From: VAXT01 sp038040395
Lineage (GTDB): Bacteria; Actinomycetota; Thermoleophilia; Gaiellales; Gaiellaceae
Length of the DNA stretch: 64,000 bases
Assembly: GCA_038040395.1 (NCBI GenBank)
Contig: JBBPIJ010000003.1
Coordinates: 186,001-250,000 of the forward strand
Direction: 5' to 3'
Positions within the stretch are counted from its first letter, which is position 1. Every line of letters starts with the position of its first letter. Shown in pieces: positions 40,990 through 49,735 of the stretch. Both the position numbers and the translations under genes were made by a program. The notes under the pieces are model-generated. The model was not told the origin of the DNA, ran no database searches, and was given only the letters and a program-made list of their open reading frames with translations.

Positions 40990-42126
40990 ATGCCTGACGT
41001 CCTGATCTTCGCCGACTCCGTCGTCTCGCCCGAGATGCGCCACGAGGTCCCGGTCATGGTTCCTGACCCGTTTCTCTATGCGGAGAAGGACGGCAAGCGC
41101 TACGCCGCTGCCAGCTCCTTCGAGGTCGGCCGGCTTGCGGAAGCCGGGATCGAGGCCCATCCCTGGGAGGACTTCGGCTACGACGAGCTGATCGGACAGG
41201 GACTTCCCCGCGAGGAGATCACCTGGCTGCACGTCAATCTCAATGCCTGCCGCGCGTTCGGGATCGAGGATGCGGTCGTGCCGAGGTCGTTTCCTGCTCT
41301 CGTCGCCGACCACCTGCGCGCAAACGGGATCACGCTCAACCCCGACTACACGTTCTTCGCCGACCGGCGCCGCGTGAAGACCGAGGCCGAGCTAACGGGA
41401 ATCCGCCGAGCGCAGAAGGCGGCCGAGGCCGGAATGGGCGCAGCGAGGGAGATGCTCTCCCGCGCGGAAGCCGTGAACGGCGGTCTCACCGTCGACGGTG
41501 AGTCTCTCACCTGCGAGCTCGTGAAGTCCGCAATTCGCCGCGTGATCACCGAGCACGGGATGACGAGCGACGACTTCATCGTCTCCCATGGGGCCCAGGC
41601 CGCGGTCGGCCACGATCTCGGCTCCGGCCCGATCGCCTCTGACGAGCCAATCGTCATCGATCTCTGGCCAAAGGACCCTGAGTCCGGCTGCTACGCCGAC
41701 ATGACCCGAACGTACGTCGTCGGGACGCCCCCCGACGAGCTCGTCGAGTACCACCGCCTCGTCAAGGAGGCGCTCGACCGCTCGTTCGCGGCGACCAAGG
41801 CCGGCGTCCCCGGCGCCGATGTGTTCAAGCTCGTCTGCGAGCACTTCGAGGAGAACGGCCAGCCGACCGCGCTCTCCAAGCCGCCCGGTGAAGTGCTGGA
41901 GAACGGGTTCTTCCACGGACTCGGGCACGGGGTAGGGCTCGAGGTTCACGAGGCACCCGGGATGGGACGGGGAGCTTCCGGCAACCTCATAGCGGGCGAC
42001 GTCGTCACGCTGGAGCCCGGCCTCTACCGCCAGGGCTTCGGCGGCTGTCGGCTCGAGGATCTCTTCCTCGTCACCGAGGACGGCGCCGAGAACCTCACGG
42101 ACTTCCCGTACGACCTGAAGCCTTGA
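40990..42126 (+). CDS. M24-family metallopeptidase (Xaa-Pro aminopeptidase-like)
   Basis: 378 residues. An N-terminal creatinase-like domain (1-130) precedes the pita-bread domain with all metal ligands: Asp in VIDLWPKD, Asp in CYADMTRTYVVG, His in FFHGLGHGVGLEVHE, Glu in VTLEPGLY and Glu in CRLEDLFLV. It cleaves N-terminal residues before proline or acts on a related substrate. The gap to the divergent amidohydrolase gene is only 41 bp and must hold both promoters. The start is ATG 40990. Confidence 0.92.
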   Translation: MPDVLIFADSVVSPEMRHEVPVMVPDPFLYAEKDGKRYAAASSFEVGRLAEAGIEAHPWEDFGYDELIGQGLPREEITWLHVNLNACRAFGIEDAVVPRSFPALVADHLRANGITLNPDYTFFADRRRVKTEAELTGIRRAQKAAEAGMGAAREMLSRAEAVNGGLTVDGESLTCELVKSAIRRVITEHGMTSDDFIVSHGAQAAVGHDLGSGPIASDEPIVIDLWPKDPESGCYADMTRTYVVGTPPDELVEYHRLVKEALDRSFAATKAGVPGADVFKLVCEHFEENGQPTALSKPPGEVLENGFFHGLGHGVGLEVHEAPGMGRGASGNLIAGDVVTLEPGLYRQGFGGCRLEDLFLVTEDGAENLTDFPYDLKP

Positions 42127-42193
42127 GCTCGGAGGAGCCCGGGCTCCCGCGTTCCTCGGCCGTCGCTGGCGGTGCGGGGCCGGAGGGAACAGT

Positions 42194-44200
42194 ATGAGTA
42201 ATACGGGCCCGGAGAGCCACGTGCCGCCAGCCGCCGCCGGCGAGGGGCGCGGGCACGCTATCGAGACGATGCTCCTCGAGGAGCGGCGGTATCCGCCGCC
42301 CGAGGACTTTGCCGCACAGGCCAACGCGCAGCCGGAGATCTACGAGCGCGAGTTCGAGGAGTTCTGGGCCACCGAGGCTCGTGAGCGCGTCACCTGGTTC
42401 GAGCCGTTCTCGGAGCTGCTGGACTGGAAGCCGCCGTATGCGAAGTGGTACCTCGGCGGGAAGCTCAACGTCTGCTTCAACTGCGTCGACCGCCACGTCG
42501 ACGCGGGGCTTGGCTCCAAGGTCGCCTACCACTGGGAAGGCGAGCCCGAGGAGGACCGCCGGACGATCACGTTCTCCAACCTCCAGGGCGAGGTCGTCAA
42601 GCTTGCGAACGCGCTCAAGCGGCTCGGGGTGGGCAAGGGGACCGCGGTCGGGATCTACATGGGCATGGTTCCCGAGCTGCCCGTGGCGATGCTCGCCTGC
42701 GCGCGGCTGGGCGCCCCGCACACGGTTGTCTTCGGCGGTTTCTCGGCAGAGTCGCTCTCCGGTCGGTTGAACGACATGGGCTGCGAGCTCCTGATCACCC
42801 AGGACGAGGCCTGGCGCAAGGGCTCACCGGTACCTCTCAAGCGGAACGTCGACGATGCGCTGGCGCAGGCTCCGACCGTGAAGAAGGCGATCGTCCTCCG
42901 CCGGACGGGCAACGACGTCCCCATGCAGGAGGGCCGGGACGAGTGGTGGCACGACCTCGTCGCCGAAGAGAGCGACGACGCGGCGTCATGCCCATGTGAG
43001 CCGATGGACTCAGAGGATCTTCTCTACCTGCTCTACACGAGCGGGACGACCGCGAAGCCGAAGGGGATCGTGCACACGACCGGCGGTTACCTCGTGGGCG
43101 CGGCGACGACCCACTACTACATCTTCGACGCCAAGCCCGACTCGGTGTACTGGTGCGCGGCCGACGTCGGCTGGGTCACCGGGCACAGCTACATCGTCTA
43201 CGGCCCCTTGTGCAACGGGACGACGGGCGTCATGTACGAGGGGGTTCCGGACTACCCGGATCGCGACCGCTGGTGGGCGATCGTCGAGCGCTACGGCGTG
43301 GACATCCTCTACACGGCGCCGACCGCGATCCGCAGCCACATGAAGTGGGGCCGCGAGCACGCACAGAAGCACGACCTCTCGTCGATCCGCCTGCTCGGGT
43401 CCGTCGGAGAGCCGATCAACCCGGAGGCTTGGGTCTGGTACCGGGAGGTGATCGGCGGCGACCGTGTGCCGGTCGTGGACACCTGGTGGCAGACCGAGAC
43501 GGGGATGATCCTGATCACTCCTCTCCCTGGCGCGACGACGCTGAAGCCCGGCTCGGCGACGAAGCCGTTCCCCGGCGTCGATGCGGCCGTGTACGACGAG
43601 CAGGGAAACGAGGTCGGTCCCGGCGGCGGTGGCTACCTCGTGCTGCGCCGGCCCTGGCCGGCGATGCTGCGTGGGATCTACAACGACCACGATCGCTACG
43701 TGGAGACGTACTGGTCGAAGTACGAGGACGTCTATTTCGCCGGCGACGGCGCGCGGATCGACGAGGACGGCGACTTCTGGCTCATGGGCCGAGTCGACGA
43801 CGTGATGAACGTGTCGGGCCATCGAATCTCGACGATCGAGGTCGAGAGCGCGCTCGTCGACCACCAGCGGGTTGCGGAGGCCGCAGTCGCCGCGCGCGCG
43901 GACGCGACGACGGGGCAGGCGATCGTCGCCTTCGTCTCGCTGAAGGGAGGCGAGGAGGGCTCGGTCGAGATGCTCGAGGAGCTGCGCAACCACGTGGCGA
44001 AGAAGATCGGGCCGATCGCGAAGCCGGCGAACATCGTCTTCACGCCGGAGCTGCCGAAGACCCGCAGCGGCAAGATCATGCGCAGGCTGCTGCGAGATGT
44101 CGCGGAAAAGAGGCCGCTCGGCGACACGACGACCCTCGCCGACCCGACGGTCGTCGAGGAGATCCGCGACCGCTCAGCTGCGGAAGCGCCCGACGAGTGA
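42194..44200 (+). CDS. acsA: Acetyl-CoA synthetase
   Basis: 668 residues. ANL-superfamily motifs: LLYTSGTTAKPKGIVHTTGGYL (P-loop), VDTWWQTETGM, YFAGDGARIDEDGDFWLMGRVDDVMNVSGHRIST and PKTRSGKIMRRLLR with the acetylatable catalytic Lys. The Trp in WWQTETG is the acetate-pocket residue of Acs enzymes. It makes acetyl-CoA from acetate and ATP. ATG 42194, weak Shine-Dalgarno GGAGGGAAC at 42181. Overlaps the following small gene by 4 nt. Confidence 0.95.
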   Translation: MSNTGPESHVPPAAAGEGRGHAIETMLLEERRYPPPEDFAAQANAQPEIYEREFEEFWATEARERVTWFEPFSELLDWKPPYAKWYLGGKLNVCFNCVDRHVDAGLGSKVAYHWEGEPEEDRRTITFSNLQGEVVKLANALKRLGVGKGTAVGIYMGMVPELPVAMLACARLGAPHTVVFGGFSAESLSGRLNDMGCELLITQDEAWRKGSPVPLKRNVDDALAQAPTVKKAIVLRRTGNDVPMQEGRDEWWHDLVAEESDDAASCPCEPMDSEDLLYLLYTSGTTAKPKGIVHTTGGYLVGAATTHYYIFDAKPDSVYWCAADVGWVTGHSYIVYGPLCNGTTGVMYEGVPDYPDRDRWWAIVERYGVDILYTAPTAIRSHMKWGREHAQKHDLSSIRLLGSVGEPINPEAWVWYREVIGGDRVPVVDTWWQTETGMILITPLPGATTLKPGSATKPFPGVDAAVYDEQGNEVGPGGGGYLVLRRPWPAMLRGIYNDHDRYVETYWSKYEDVYFAGDGARIDEDGDFWLMGRVDDVMNVSGHRISTIEVESALVDHQRVAEAAVAARADATTGQAIVAFVSLKGGEEGSVEMLEELRNHVAKKIGPIAKPANIVFTPELPKTRSGKIMRRLLRDVAEKRPLGDTTTLADPTVVEEIRDRSAAEAPDE

Positions 44201-44622
44201 CCGACCACCGGCGGCTCGGCGTGGACCTCTTCAACGAGGCCTGGCGCCTCATTGAGACTCGCGAGGACGACGACCGGATGCTGCACGCGGCGCACGCGTC
44301 GCGCTTCCACTGGGGCGAGGCGCCCGAGCACGACCCGGCGAACCTCGCGCGTGGCGAGTGGCAAATCTCGCGGGTGTACGTCGTCGTCGGGCGAGCCGAG
44401 CCTGCGATCTGGCACGCCCGCCGCTGCCTCGAGCACTGTGAGGAAGCGGGCGTCGGCGACTGGGATCTCGCGTATGCCTACGAGGCGCTGGCCCGCGCGC
44501 ACGCGCTGGCGGGAGACAGCGAGGCAGAGCAGTGGAAGGCGAAAGCCCGAGCCGCGGGCGACGCGATCGTCGACGCCGAGGATCGCGAGCACTTCGACGA
44601 GGACTACTTGACTCTCCCCTAA
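44197..44622 (+). CDS. Helical (TPR-like) hypothetical protein coupled to acsA
   Basis: 141 residues from GTG 44197, which overlaps the acsA stop codon. One or two TPR-like helix pairs can be seen (LGVDLFNEAWRLIETREDDDRMLHAAHASRFHW; WDLAYAYEALARAHALAGDSEAEQWKAKARAA). No catalytic motif, signal or membrane segment. Tight coupling to acsA suggests a partner or regulator of that enzyme, but nothing more can be said. Confidence 0.8.
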   Translation: MTDHRRLGVDLFNEAWRLIETREDDDRMLHAAHASRFHWGEAPEHDPANLARGEWQISRVYVVVGRAEPAIWHARRCLEHCEEAGVGDWDLAYAYEALARAHALAGDSEAEQWKAKARAAGDAIVDAEDREHFDEDYLTLP

Positions 44623-44645
44623 GAGGAGCGACGACGATAGGCGCA

Positions 44646-45488
44646 ATGAAGCTCACCGAGGAGCTGGTGCCGATCGGCCGCTTTGCCCGTCTGTCAGGAC
44701 TGACGGTCAAGGCCCTGCGTCATTACGACGAGATCGGACTGCTCAGGCCGGCCCACGTTGACGAGTCGAGCGGCTACCGCTACTACGCGCTCACCCAAGC
44801 TCGCTCCGCGGAGGCGATTCGGCGGTTGCGCTCGCTCGAGGTGCCGCTGGACGAGGTTCGCGATCTGCTAGATGCGGACCAGTCGGCGCTGCGCGAGCAC
44901 CTGGTCGTGCACCGGTCCCGCCTCGAAGGGCTCGCGGTCGAGACTCGGCGCATCCTCGACGAGCTCGATCGTCTCATCGACGGAAAGGAGAAGCTCGTGC
45001 CGGAAACCAAAGACCTGATCCGCCTCGAATTGCAGATCAAGGAGGTGCCTTCGCGCCGCGTCGCGCTCGTCCGCGAACGTGCCCACATCGACGAGATGAC
45101 GAAGGTCGTTCCGGCCGGCATCGACCGCGTCGCCCACACGATCGGGATGCGCCATGCCGGGCCACCGTTCTGCCGCTGTCCGTTCGCTGACCCCGACGGC
45201 TATCTGGAGACCGAGATCGGCTGGCCGGTGGACGAAGACGTAGACGCCGAGTCCCCTGTCGAGATCACCACCTACGGGGCAACACGCGCCCTTGTCATGA
45301 AACACGTCGGCCCGTACACCGAGCTCAGCCGCTCGTACCGGCTCATGGCGGAGGCGATGGACCAGCACGGCCTCGTTTCTGCCGGCGACCCTGTCGAGTG
45401 GTACGAATCCGATCCCGAAGAGGTCCCGGACCCGAAGGACTACGTCACGATCATCGAGTGGCCGATCGGGCCGGAGGGGAAGCTCTAG
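44646..45488 (+). CDS. MerR-family regulator with GyrI-like effector domain
   Basis: 280 residues. The N-terminal MerR helix-turn-helix (IGRFARLSGLTVKALRHYDEIGLLRPAHVDESSGYRYY) is followed by a coiled coil (about 75-115) and a C-terminal GyrI-like ligand-binding domain (IKEVPSRRVALVRERAHIDEM.. to KDYVTIIEWPIG). This BmrR-like layout usually senses small hydrophobic compounds. It starts at ATG 44646, 23 bp after the preceding gene. Which genes it controls is not visible; no exporter is adjacent. Confidence 0.9.
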   Translation: MKLTEELVPIGRFARLSGLTVKALRHYDEIGLLRPAHVDESSGYRYYALTQARSAEAIRRLRSLEVPLDEVRDLLDADQSALREHLVVHRSRLEGLAVETRRILDELDRLIDGKEKLVPETKDLIRLELQIKEVPSRRVALVRERAHIDEMTKVVPAGIDRVAHTIGMRHAGPPFCRCPFADPDGYLETEIGWPVDEDVDAESPVEITTYGATRALVMKHVGPYTELSRSYRLMAEAMDQHGLVSAGDPVEWYESDPEEVPDPKDYVTIIEWPIGPEGKL

Positions 45489-45503
45489 GACTTCGCCGGC
45501 GCT

Positions 45504-46778
45504 TTAGGCGAGCAGCTGCTCGAATTGTTCTTGCCGGTCCTGCTCGAACGGGCCGATCAGCGCCAGGTTGAGACCATGCCCGCCGATCACGTCCTGGGCC
45601 ACGCGCTGGACGTCCTCGGCGGTGACCGCGTCGAGGCCGGCGAGGATATTCTCCGGCTCGGTCGCTTCCCCCTCGAGGACCTCGCGGCGCAGGCCGAACA
45701 TGACGAGCCCGTGCGGGCTCTCGGTCTGGAGCACGAAGCGGCCCTTCGCGACGTTGCGCGCTTTCTCGAGCTCGTCCGACGGAACCGTCTCCTCGGTGAT
45801 CGTCCGTAGCTCGGCGACGATCGTCGTGATCGCCTCGTCGATGCGCTCGATATCGACGCCGGCCTGCGAGAAAAGCGAGCCCGCGTCGGTGTAGCTGTGG
45901 TTGACCGCGTAGATGTAGTACGCGAGGCCGCGCCGCTCACGGACCTCGGTGAACAGGCGCGACGACATTCCCGTGCCGAGCACCGTCGACAGGATCTGGA
46001 GCGCGTAGCGGTCGGGATGGACGAGCGGGTAGCTGGGAACGCCGAGGCAGAGGTGCGCCTGGTCCGAGGCCTTCGTATGGATCTTCACCCGCGGAGTGCC
46101 GTTCGCCGGGAGCGCGGCGGTAGCGGCCTTGCCCGTCTCGGCCGGCTCGAGGTCACCGAGCAGGCGCTCGATCTCGGCCTCCAGGTCACCATCGATCTTC
46201 CCGGCGACCCCGACGACCATCCGCTCGGGCTTGTACCAGCGGTCGACGTACCCGAGGAACGTGTCGCGCGTTGCCGCGCGGATCGTCTCCTTCCGCCCGA
46301 TGATGTCCCAGCCGAGCGGCTGGTCGCCATAGAGGAGCGAGTCGTAGACGCCGCTGATGAAGTCGCGAGGCGTGTCGAAGTACATGTTCATCTCTTCGAC
46401 GATGACGCCCTTCTCGCGCTCGATCTCCTCCGAGTCGAACTTCGAGTGACGGAGCATGTCGACGAGGACGTCGAGCGCAATCGAGCGGTGCTCGCCCGCG
46501 CAGCGGACGTAGTAGCCCGTGTACTCCTTGCCTGTGAAGGCGTTGAACTCCCCGCCGATACCGTCGATCTCGTTGCCGATGTCGCGCGCGGTGGGCCGAC
46601 TCTCGGTGCCCTTGAAGAACATGTGCTCCGCGAAGTGGGCGATGCCGCTCGTGTCCGGAGTCTCGTAGCGTGAGCCGGCGGCGAGCATGATGAAGCACGA
46701 GACCGACTGGGCATGGTCCATGGGCGCCGTCAGGAGACGAAGCCCGCTCGGCAGTGTCTGTCGCTCGTAGACGCCCAT
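45504..46778 (-). CDS. M16-family zinc metallopeptidase (processing-protease-like)
   Basis: 424 residues. Inverted zinc motif HFAEHMFFKGT (HxxEH) with the third ligand Glu in EIEREKGVIVEEMNMY, then the inactive C-terminal repeat with RRGLAYYIYAVNHSYTDAGSLF. Resembles bacterial homologues of mitochondrial processing peptidase (PqqL/YmxG types). The start is ATG 46778, sharing one base with the thioesterase stop. It ends 15 bp from the convergent merR gene. Confidence 0.92.
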   Translation of the reverse strand: MGVYERQTLPSGLRLLTAPMDHAQSVSCFIMLAAGSRYETPDTSGIAHFAEHMFFKGTESRPTARDIGNEIDGIGGEFNAFTGKEYTGYYVRCAGEHRSIALDVLVDMLRHSKFDSEEIEREKGVIVEEMNMYFDTPRDFISGVYDSLLYGDQPLGWDIIGRKETIRAATRDTFLGYVDRWYKPERMVVGVAGKIDGDLEAEIERLLGDLEPAETGKAATAALPANGTPRVKIHTKASDQAHLCLGVPSYPLVHPDRYALQILSTVLGTGMSSRLFTEVRERRGLAYYIYAVNHSYTDAGSLFSQAGVDIERIDEAITTIVAELRTITEETVPSDELEKARNVAKGRFVLQTESPHGLVMFGLRREVLEGEATEPENILAGLDAVTAEDVQRVAQDVIGGHGLNLALIGPFEQDRQEQFEQLLA

Positions 46779-47158
46779 CAGGCGGCGAGCGCCTCCCGCC
46801 ACGCTTCGGGCAGCTCGACCGAACGGCCCGACTCGTAGTCGAAGGAGACGATGACCGTCTTCGCCTCGGCGGCGACAGTCTCACCCGTGCGCAGCTCGTA
46901 CTCGAGCTCGAAGCTCTTCGTGCCGACCGTGCTCGGCCGCACTCCGATGTCGATCTCGTCTCCCATTCGTAACGGCGCGCGAAAGTCGATCTCCACGCGG
47001 GCAAGGATCATGTGGGGGACCTCGGCGCCGAACGGCAGCAGGTAGGCGATCCTCGCCTCCTCGAGGTAGGTCAGGAAGACTGCGTTGTTGACGTGACCCA
47101 TGGAGTCGACGTCTCGGAAACGGACGGTCTCGCGGTGCACGAAATCAAACCCCTCCAC
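46778..47158 (-). CDS. 4HBT-type acyl-CoA thioesterase
   Basis: 126 residues, hot-dog fold. Motif RFRDVDSMGHVNNAVFLTYLEEAR with the catalytic Asp and GHVNN is that of 4-hydroxybenzoyl-CoA thioesterase-like enzymes (YbgC/FcbC group). Substrate unknown. GTG 47158 is the best start; no strong Shine-Dalgarno. Lies between the epimerase and M16 genes with 10 bp and -1 bp spacing, so it is the middle gene of a three-gene operon. Confidence 0.88.
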   Translation of the reverse strand: MEGFDFVHRETVRFRDVDSMGHVNNAVFLTYLEEARIAYLLPFGAEVPHMILARVEIDFRAPLRMGDEIDIGVRPSTVGTKSFELEYELRTGETVAAEAKTVIVSFDYESGRSVELPEAWREALAA

Positions 47159-47168
47159 GGCCGGGATG

Positions 47169-48143
47169 CTACCGAGCCTCCCACGCGGTGAGGAGCTCAG
47201 CCTCGCGCTCGGGTGCCATTCCGGCGGCGTCCGCAGTCTCGGCCTCGTCGAGCGCGCCGCGAACGGTTTCCTCGAGCGGCCGGAACGTGAGGCCCGCGCC
47301 GATGGCCCGCGAGACGTCGGTCTGGTGCATGCCGACGGCGTCGTCGTCATGGAGCCAGAGCGGAAGCTCCATCCATTGGCCCACCTCCTGCTCGGCGAGG
47401 TAGTCGCCGTCGACGTACGTGATGCGGGCATCGCTGCCGGCGACGTCCCGGCATGTCTCTGCGAGCGTTCTCCACGAGACGCCTTCGTTGATCGCGTTGA
47501 AGCTTCCTCTGACTTCGCGCTCGGAGAGGTCGATCAGCCAGCTCGCCAGGTTGCGGACGTCGATGAACTGGACTGTTTCCTCGGGCGGCCCCGGAACGAG
47601 GACGTCTCCTCCGCGAGCCATCCGGTGCGGCCAGTACGTGAATCGCCCGGTTGGGTCGTGCGGGCCGACGATGAGCCCGGGGCGCACGAGCGCGTGGCGG
47701 TCGGGGATGGTCTCAGCGACCGCACGCTCGCAGAGCACCTTCAAGGCGCCGTAGTTCGAGTAGTCCTCGAGCAGCCGGTCCGCGGGCTTGTCGTCGGGCA
47801 ACTCTTCCAGCGGACTGTCCTCGTCTCGGGGTCCTTTGAAGTCGTTGTAGACCGAGACGCTTGAGATGAAGAGGTAGTGGCCCGCCGAGTCGGCGAGCGC
47901 TTCGGTCGAGGCACGCACGATGTGGGGGACGTAGCCGCTCGGGTCGAGGACGGCGTCCCACGTGCGGCCCTGGAGCGCGGAGAGGTCGTGTTCGCGGTCG
48001 CCGCGGAGCCTCTCCGCCTCGGGGAAGAGCTCGGGGTTCGTCTCGCCGCGGTTGAACAGCGTGACCTCGTGGCCGCGCGCGACGGCGGCCTCGACGGCCG
48101 CGCGGCCGAGGAACTTCGTTCCGCCGAGAACGAGCAGCTTCAC
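47169..48143 (-). CDS. NAD-dependent epimerase/dehydratase (extended SDR)
   Basis: 324 residues. Rossmann start KLLVLGGTKFLGRAAVEAAVARGHEVTLFNRG with the GGTxFLG variant of the glycine motif, SSVSVYNDF and a YxxxK catalytic pair in DYSNYGALKVLCE. The GGTKFLG variant is typical of actinobacterial and chloroplast RNA-binding-like epimerases. Substrate unknown. First gene of the operon with the thioesterase and peptidase. Confidence 0.9.
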   Translation of the reverse strand: MKLLVLGGTKFLGRAAVEAAVARGHEVTLFNRGETNPELFPEAERLRGDREHDLSALQGRTWDAVLDPSGYVPHIVRASTEALADSAGHYLFISSVSVYNDFKGPRDEDSPLEELPDDKPADRLLEDYSNYGALKVLCERAVAETIPDRHALVRPGLIVGPHDPTGRFTYWPHRMARGGDVLVPGPPEETVQFIDVRNLASWLIDLSEREVRGSFNAINEGVSWRTLAETCRDVAGSDARITYVDGDYLAEQEVGQWMELPLWLHDDDAVGMHQTDVSRAIGAGLTFRPLEETVRGALDEAETADAAGMAPEREAELLTAWEAR

Positions 48144-48214
48144 GGCTCGAACGCTACCTCTCCACAGCCTGTGGATTTTTGACTGCGCCGGCGGCGAAGC
48201 AGTAGGTTGCGACC

Positions 48215-48475
48215 GTGCGGCTGAGGTCGCTGAACGAGGCTGAGTGCTACGCCCGCTGCCACGGCGAGGGCGATGGCGACAACGTGCGCGTGGTCAAGCT
48301 CGAGCCCCGGCGGCCACGCTTCGATCTCGAGATCTCCGGCGAGGATCTTCGGCGCGCCTTCGAGGTGAGGCTGGACAAGCGCGAACCGCCGCCCGAGCCG
48401 AGCACCGAGGACCCGGTCGCCGGTCAGGCACCAGAGACCTCGGTCGCGGGCCGGGAACCAGCCGCAGCCGCTTAA
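48215..48475 (+). CDS. Small hypothetical protein, 86 aa
   Basis: Begins RLRSLNEAECYARCHGEGDG with two cysteines, then a strand-rich middle (NVRVVKLEPRRPRFDLEISGEDLRRAFEVRLDKREP) and a Pro/Glu/Ala-rich tail from about 58 on that looks unstructured. I do not recognise it. The first 57 residues have the composition of a real folded domain, and codon use is consistent. The start is GTG 48215. Function unknown. Confidence 0.6.
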   Translation: MRLRSLNEAECYARCHGEGDGDNVRVVKLEPRRPRFDLEISGEDLRRAFEVRLDKREPPPEPSTEDPVAGQAPETSVAGREPAAAA

Positions 48476-48535
48476 GCCCCCGTCACCTAAAAAAGGTTCG
48501 CCCGGCCTCCTCCCCACTGCGATCCTAGTAGTGAA

Positions 48536-49081
48536 ATGCGCACGCGTGGGTCACAGAAGAGCGCCGAAACTCAGACATGGACAGGCGCCGTTCCAGATGT
48601 CCTCGCGCCGGGTCTCGACGTCCTCTTCTGCGGGATCAATCCGGGCCGCTTCTCGGACGCTGCGGCGGCGCACTTCGCGAACCCGCGCAACGACTTCTGG
48701 CGGCTCCTCCACGAAGCCGGGTTCACGCCGCGAGCGCTCGACCCCACCGAGCAGTTCGAGCTTCCGCGTTACGGGGTCAGCGTCACGAACGCCGCGTCCC
48801 GCACGACGCCGGGGTCCGGCGATCTCCGGCGTGCGGACTTCGCCGGTTCTGCTGATCGGCTCGAAGGCATCGCGCGCGAGCTTGTTCCCCGGTTCATCGG
48901 GTTCGTCGGCAAGGAGGCCTACCGCGGCGCGTTCGGCGAGCGCCCAGCATTGGGACTGCAGGAGCGACGCCTCGTGGACACGAAGCTCTTCGTCCTCCCC
49001 TCGACCTCACCCGCCAACGCCGCCATTCCCTATTCGGAGCGGCTGAGCTGGTTTCGCGAGCTCAAAAAGCTCCTCGACTAA
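48536..49081 (+). CDS. mug: G:T/U mismatch-specific DNA glycosylase (Mug family)
   Basis: 181 residues. Active-site motif VLFCGINPGRFSDAAAAHFANPRNDFWRLL with Asn of GINPG, and LFVLPSTSPANA in place of the VMPSSSAR loop of E. coli Mug. Removes uracil or thymine mispaired with guanine. ATG 48536 is preceded by no clear Shine-Dalgarno. Its stop codon TAA lies directly at the edge of the 161-bp palindromic element copy 2. Confidence 0.92.
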   Translation: MRTRGSQKSAETQTWTGAVPDVLAPGLDVLFCGINPGRFSDAAAAHFANPRNDFWRLLHEAGFTPRALDPTEQFELPRYGVSVTNAASRTTPGSGDLRRADFAGSADRLEGIARELVPRFIGFVGKEAYRGAFGERPALGLQERRLVDTKLFVLPSTSPANAAIPYSERLSWFRELKKLLD

Positions 49082-49242
49082 GGAGGGTTTGACGAAATAT
49101 GGCTGAGCCGCCGGGCCGCGCTGCTCGCCCCGAGGCCGGGTCCTCAGTCGCCCCGATAGTGCAACTATCGGGGCTCCCTGCGTCCGCGGCCTCGGAACGA
49201 GCATCGCGCCCCGGCGACGAGCAACATTCCGCCAAACCCTCC
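49082..49242. repeat. 161-bp palindromic element, copy 2
   Basis: Same length and orientation as 28002-28162. Compared with copy 1, T28032-A28133 is C49112-G49213 and G28072-C28093 is C49152-G49172: both changes keep the pairing. The central stem is CCCCGATAGT-GCA-ACTATCGGGG. It fills the gap between two convergent genes, where it could end transcription from both sides. Confidence 0.85.
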
Positions 49243-49244
49243 TG

Positions 49245-49670
49245 CTACACCTCGAGCGCAGTCAGCAGGACAAGCACGACGGTGGTGACGGCGAGCACGC
49301 CGTGCAGTGCAACGACCGGCACGGGGAAGTGCTGCTCGGCGGGCGTTCCCGGATCGACGGCCTCGGCAACCGCCCCGCGCGACCCCCGGCGCTGGTACCA
49401 GATGAAGAACATCGTCCAGCCCAGGAGCGCAACGACGGCGAGCATCGCGAAGGCGACCCACGCGAGCGAATCGTTGTCGGTCGCGAGGTAGGCGATCCAG
49501 ACTACGAGCCCGGCCGCCGCCAGGAGGAAATGGCTCAGGATCAGCGCTGGCCGGATCCTCGACCCGGGCTCCCTGCCCTGTTTCATCCCGCCTCGCGCCA
49601 GCCAGATCGCCAGGAGGACGAAGCCTCCCCCTGCCGTTGCGACCCATGTGATCAGAGCTGCCCATTCCAT
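49245..49670 (-). CDS. Four-helix membrane protein, unknown
   Basis: 141 residues with hydrophobic segments at about 5-25, 44-64, 69-90 and 118-139. Between helices 3 and 4 lies a polar loop (QRRGSRGAVAEAVDPGTPAEQHFP). No catalytic motif. Its stop codon is 2 bp from the palindromic element. Function unknown. Confidence 0.75.
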   Translation of the reverse strand: MEWAALITWVATAGGGFVLLAIWLARGGMKQGREPGSRIRPALILSHFLLAAAGLVVWIAYLATDNDSLAWVAFAMLAVVALLGWTMFFIWYQRRGSRGAVAEAVDPGTPAEQHFPVPVVALHGVLAVTTVVLVLLTALEV

Positions 49671-49735
49671 GATCCGCCTCCTTTGGACGTCTGTTCCTGG
49701 ACTATCCCATTACGGGCCGTCCAGTCGCGCGGCTT

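Noticed and set aside
48160..48182. DnaA-box or origin-like sequence (CCACAGCCTGTGGATTTT)
   Set aside because: A single weak match without further boxes, dnaA/dnaN or an AT-rich stretch; more likely chance.
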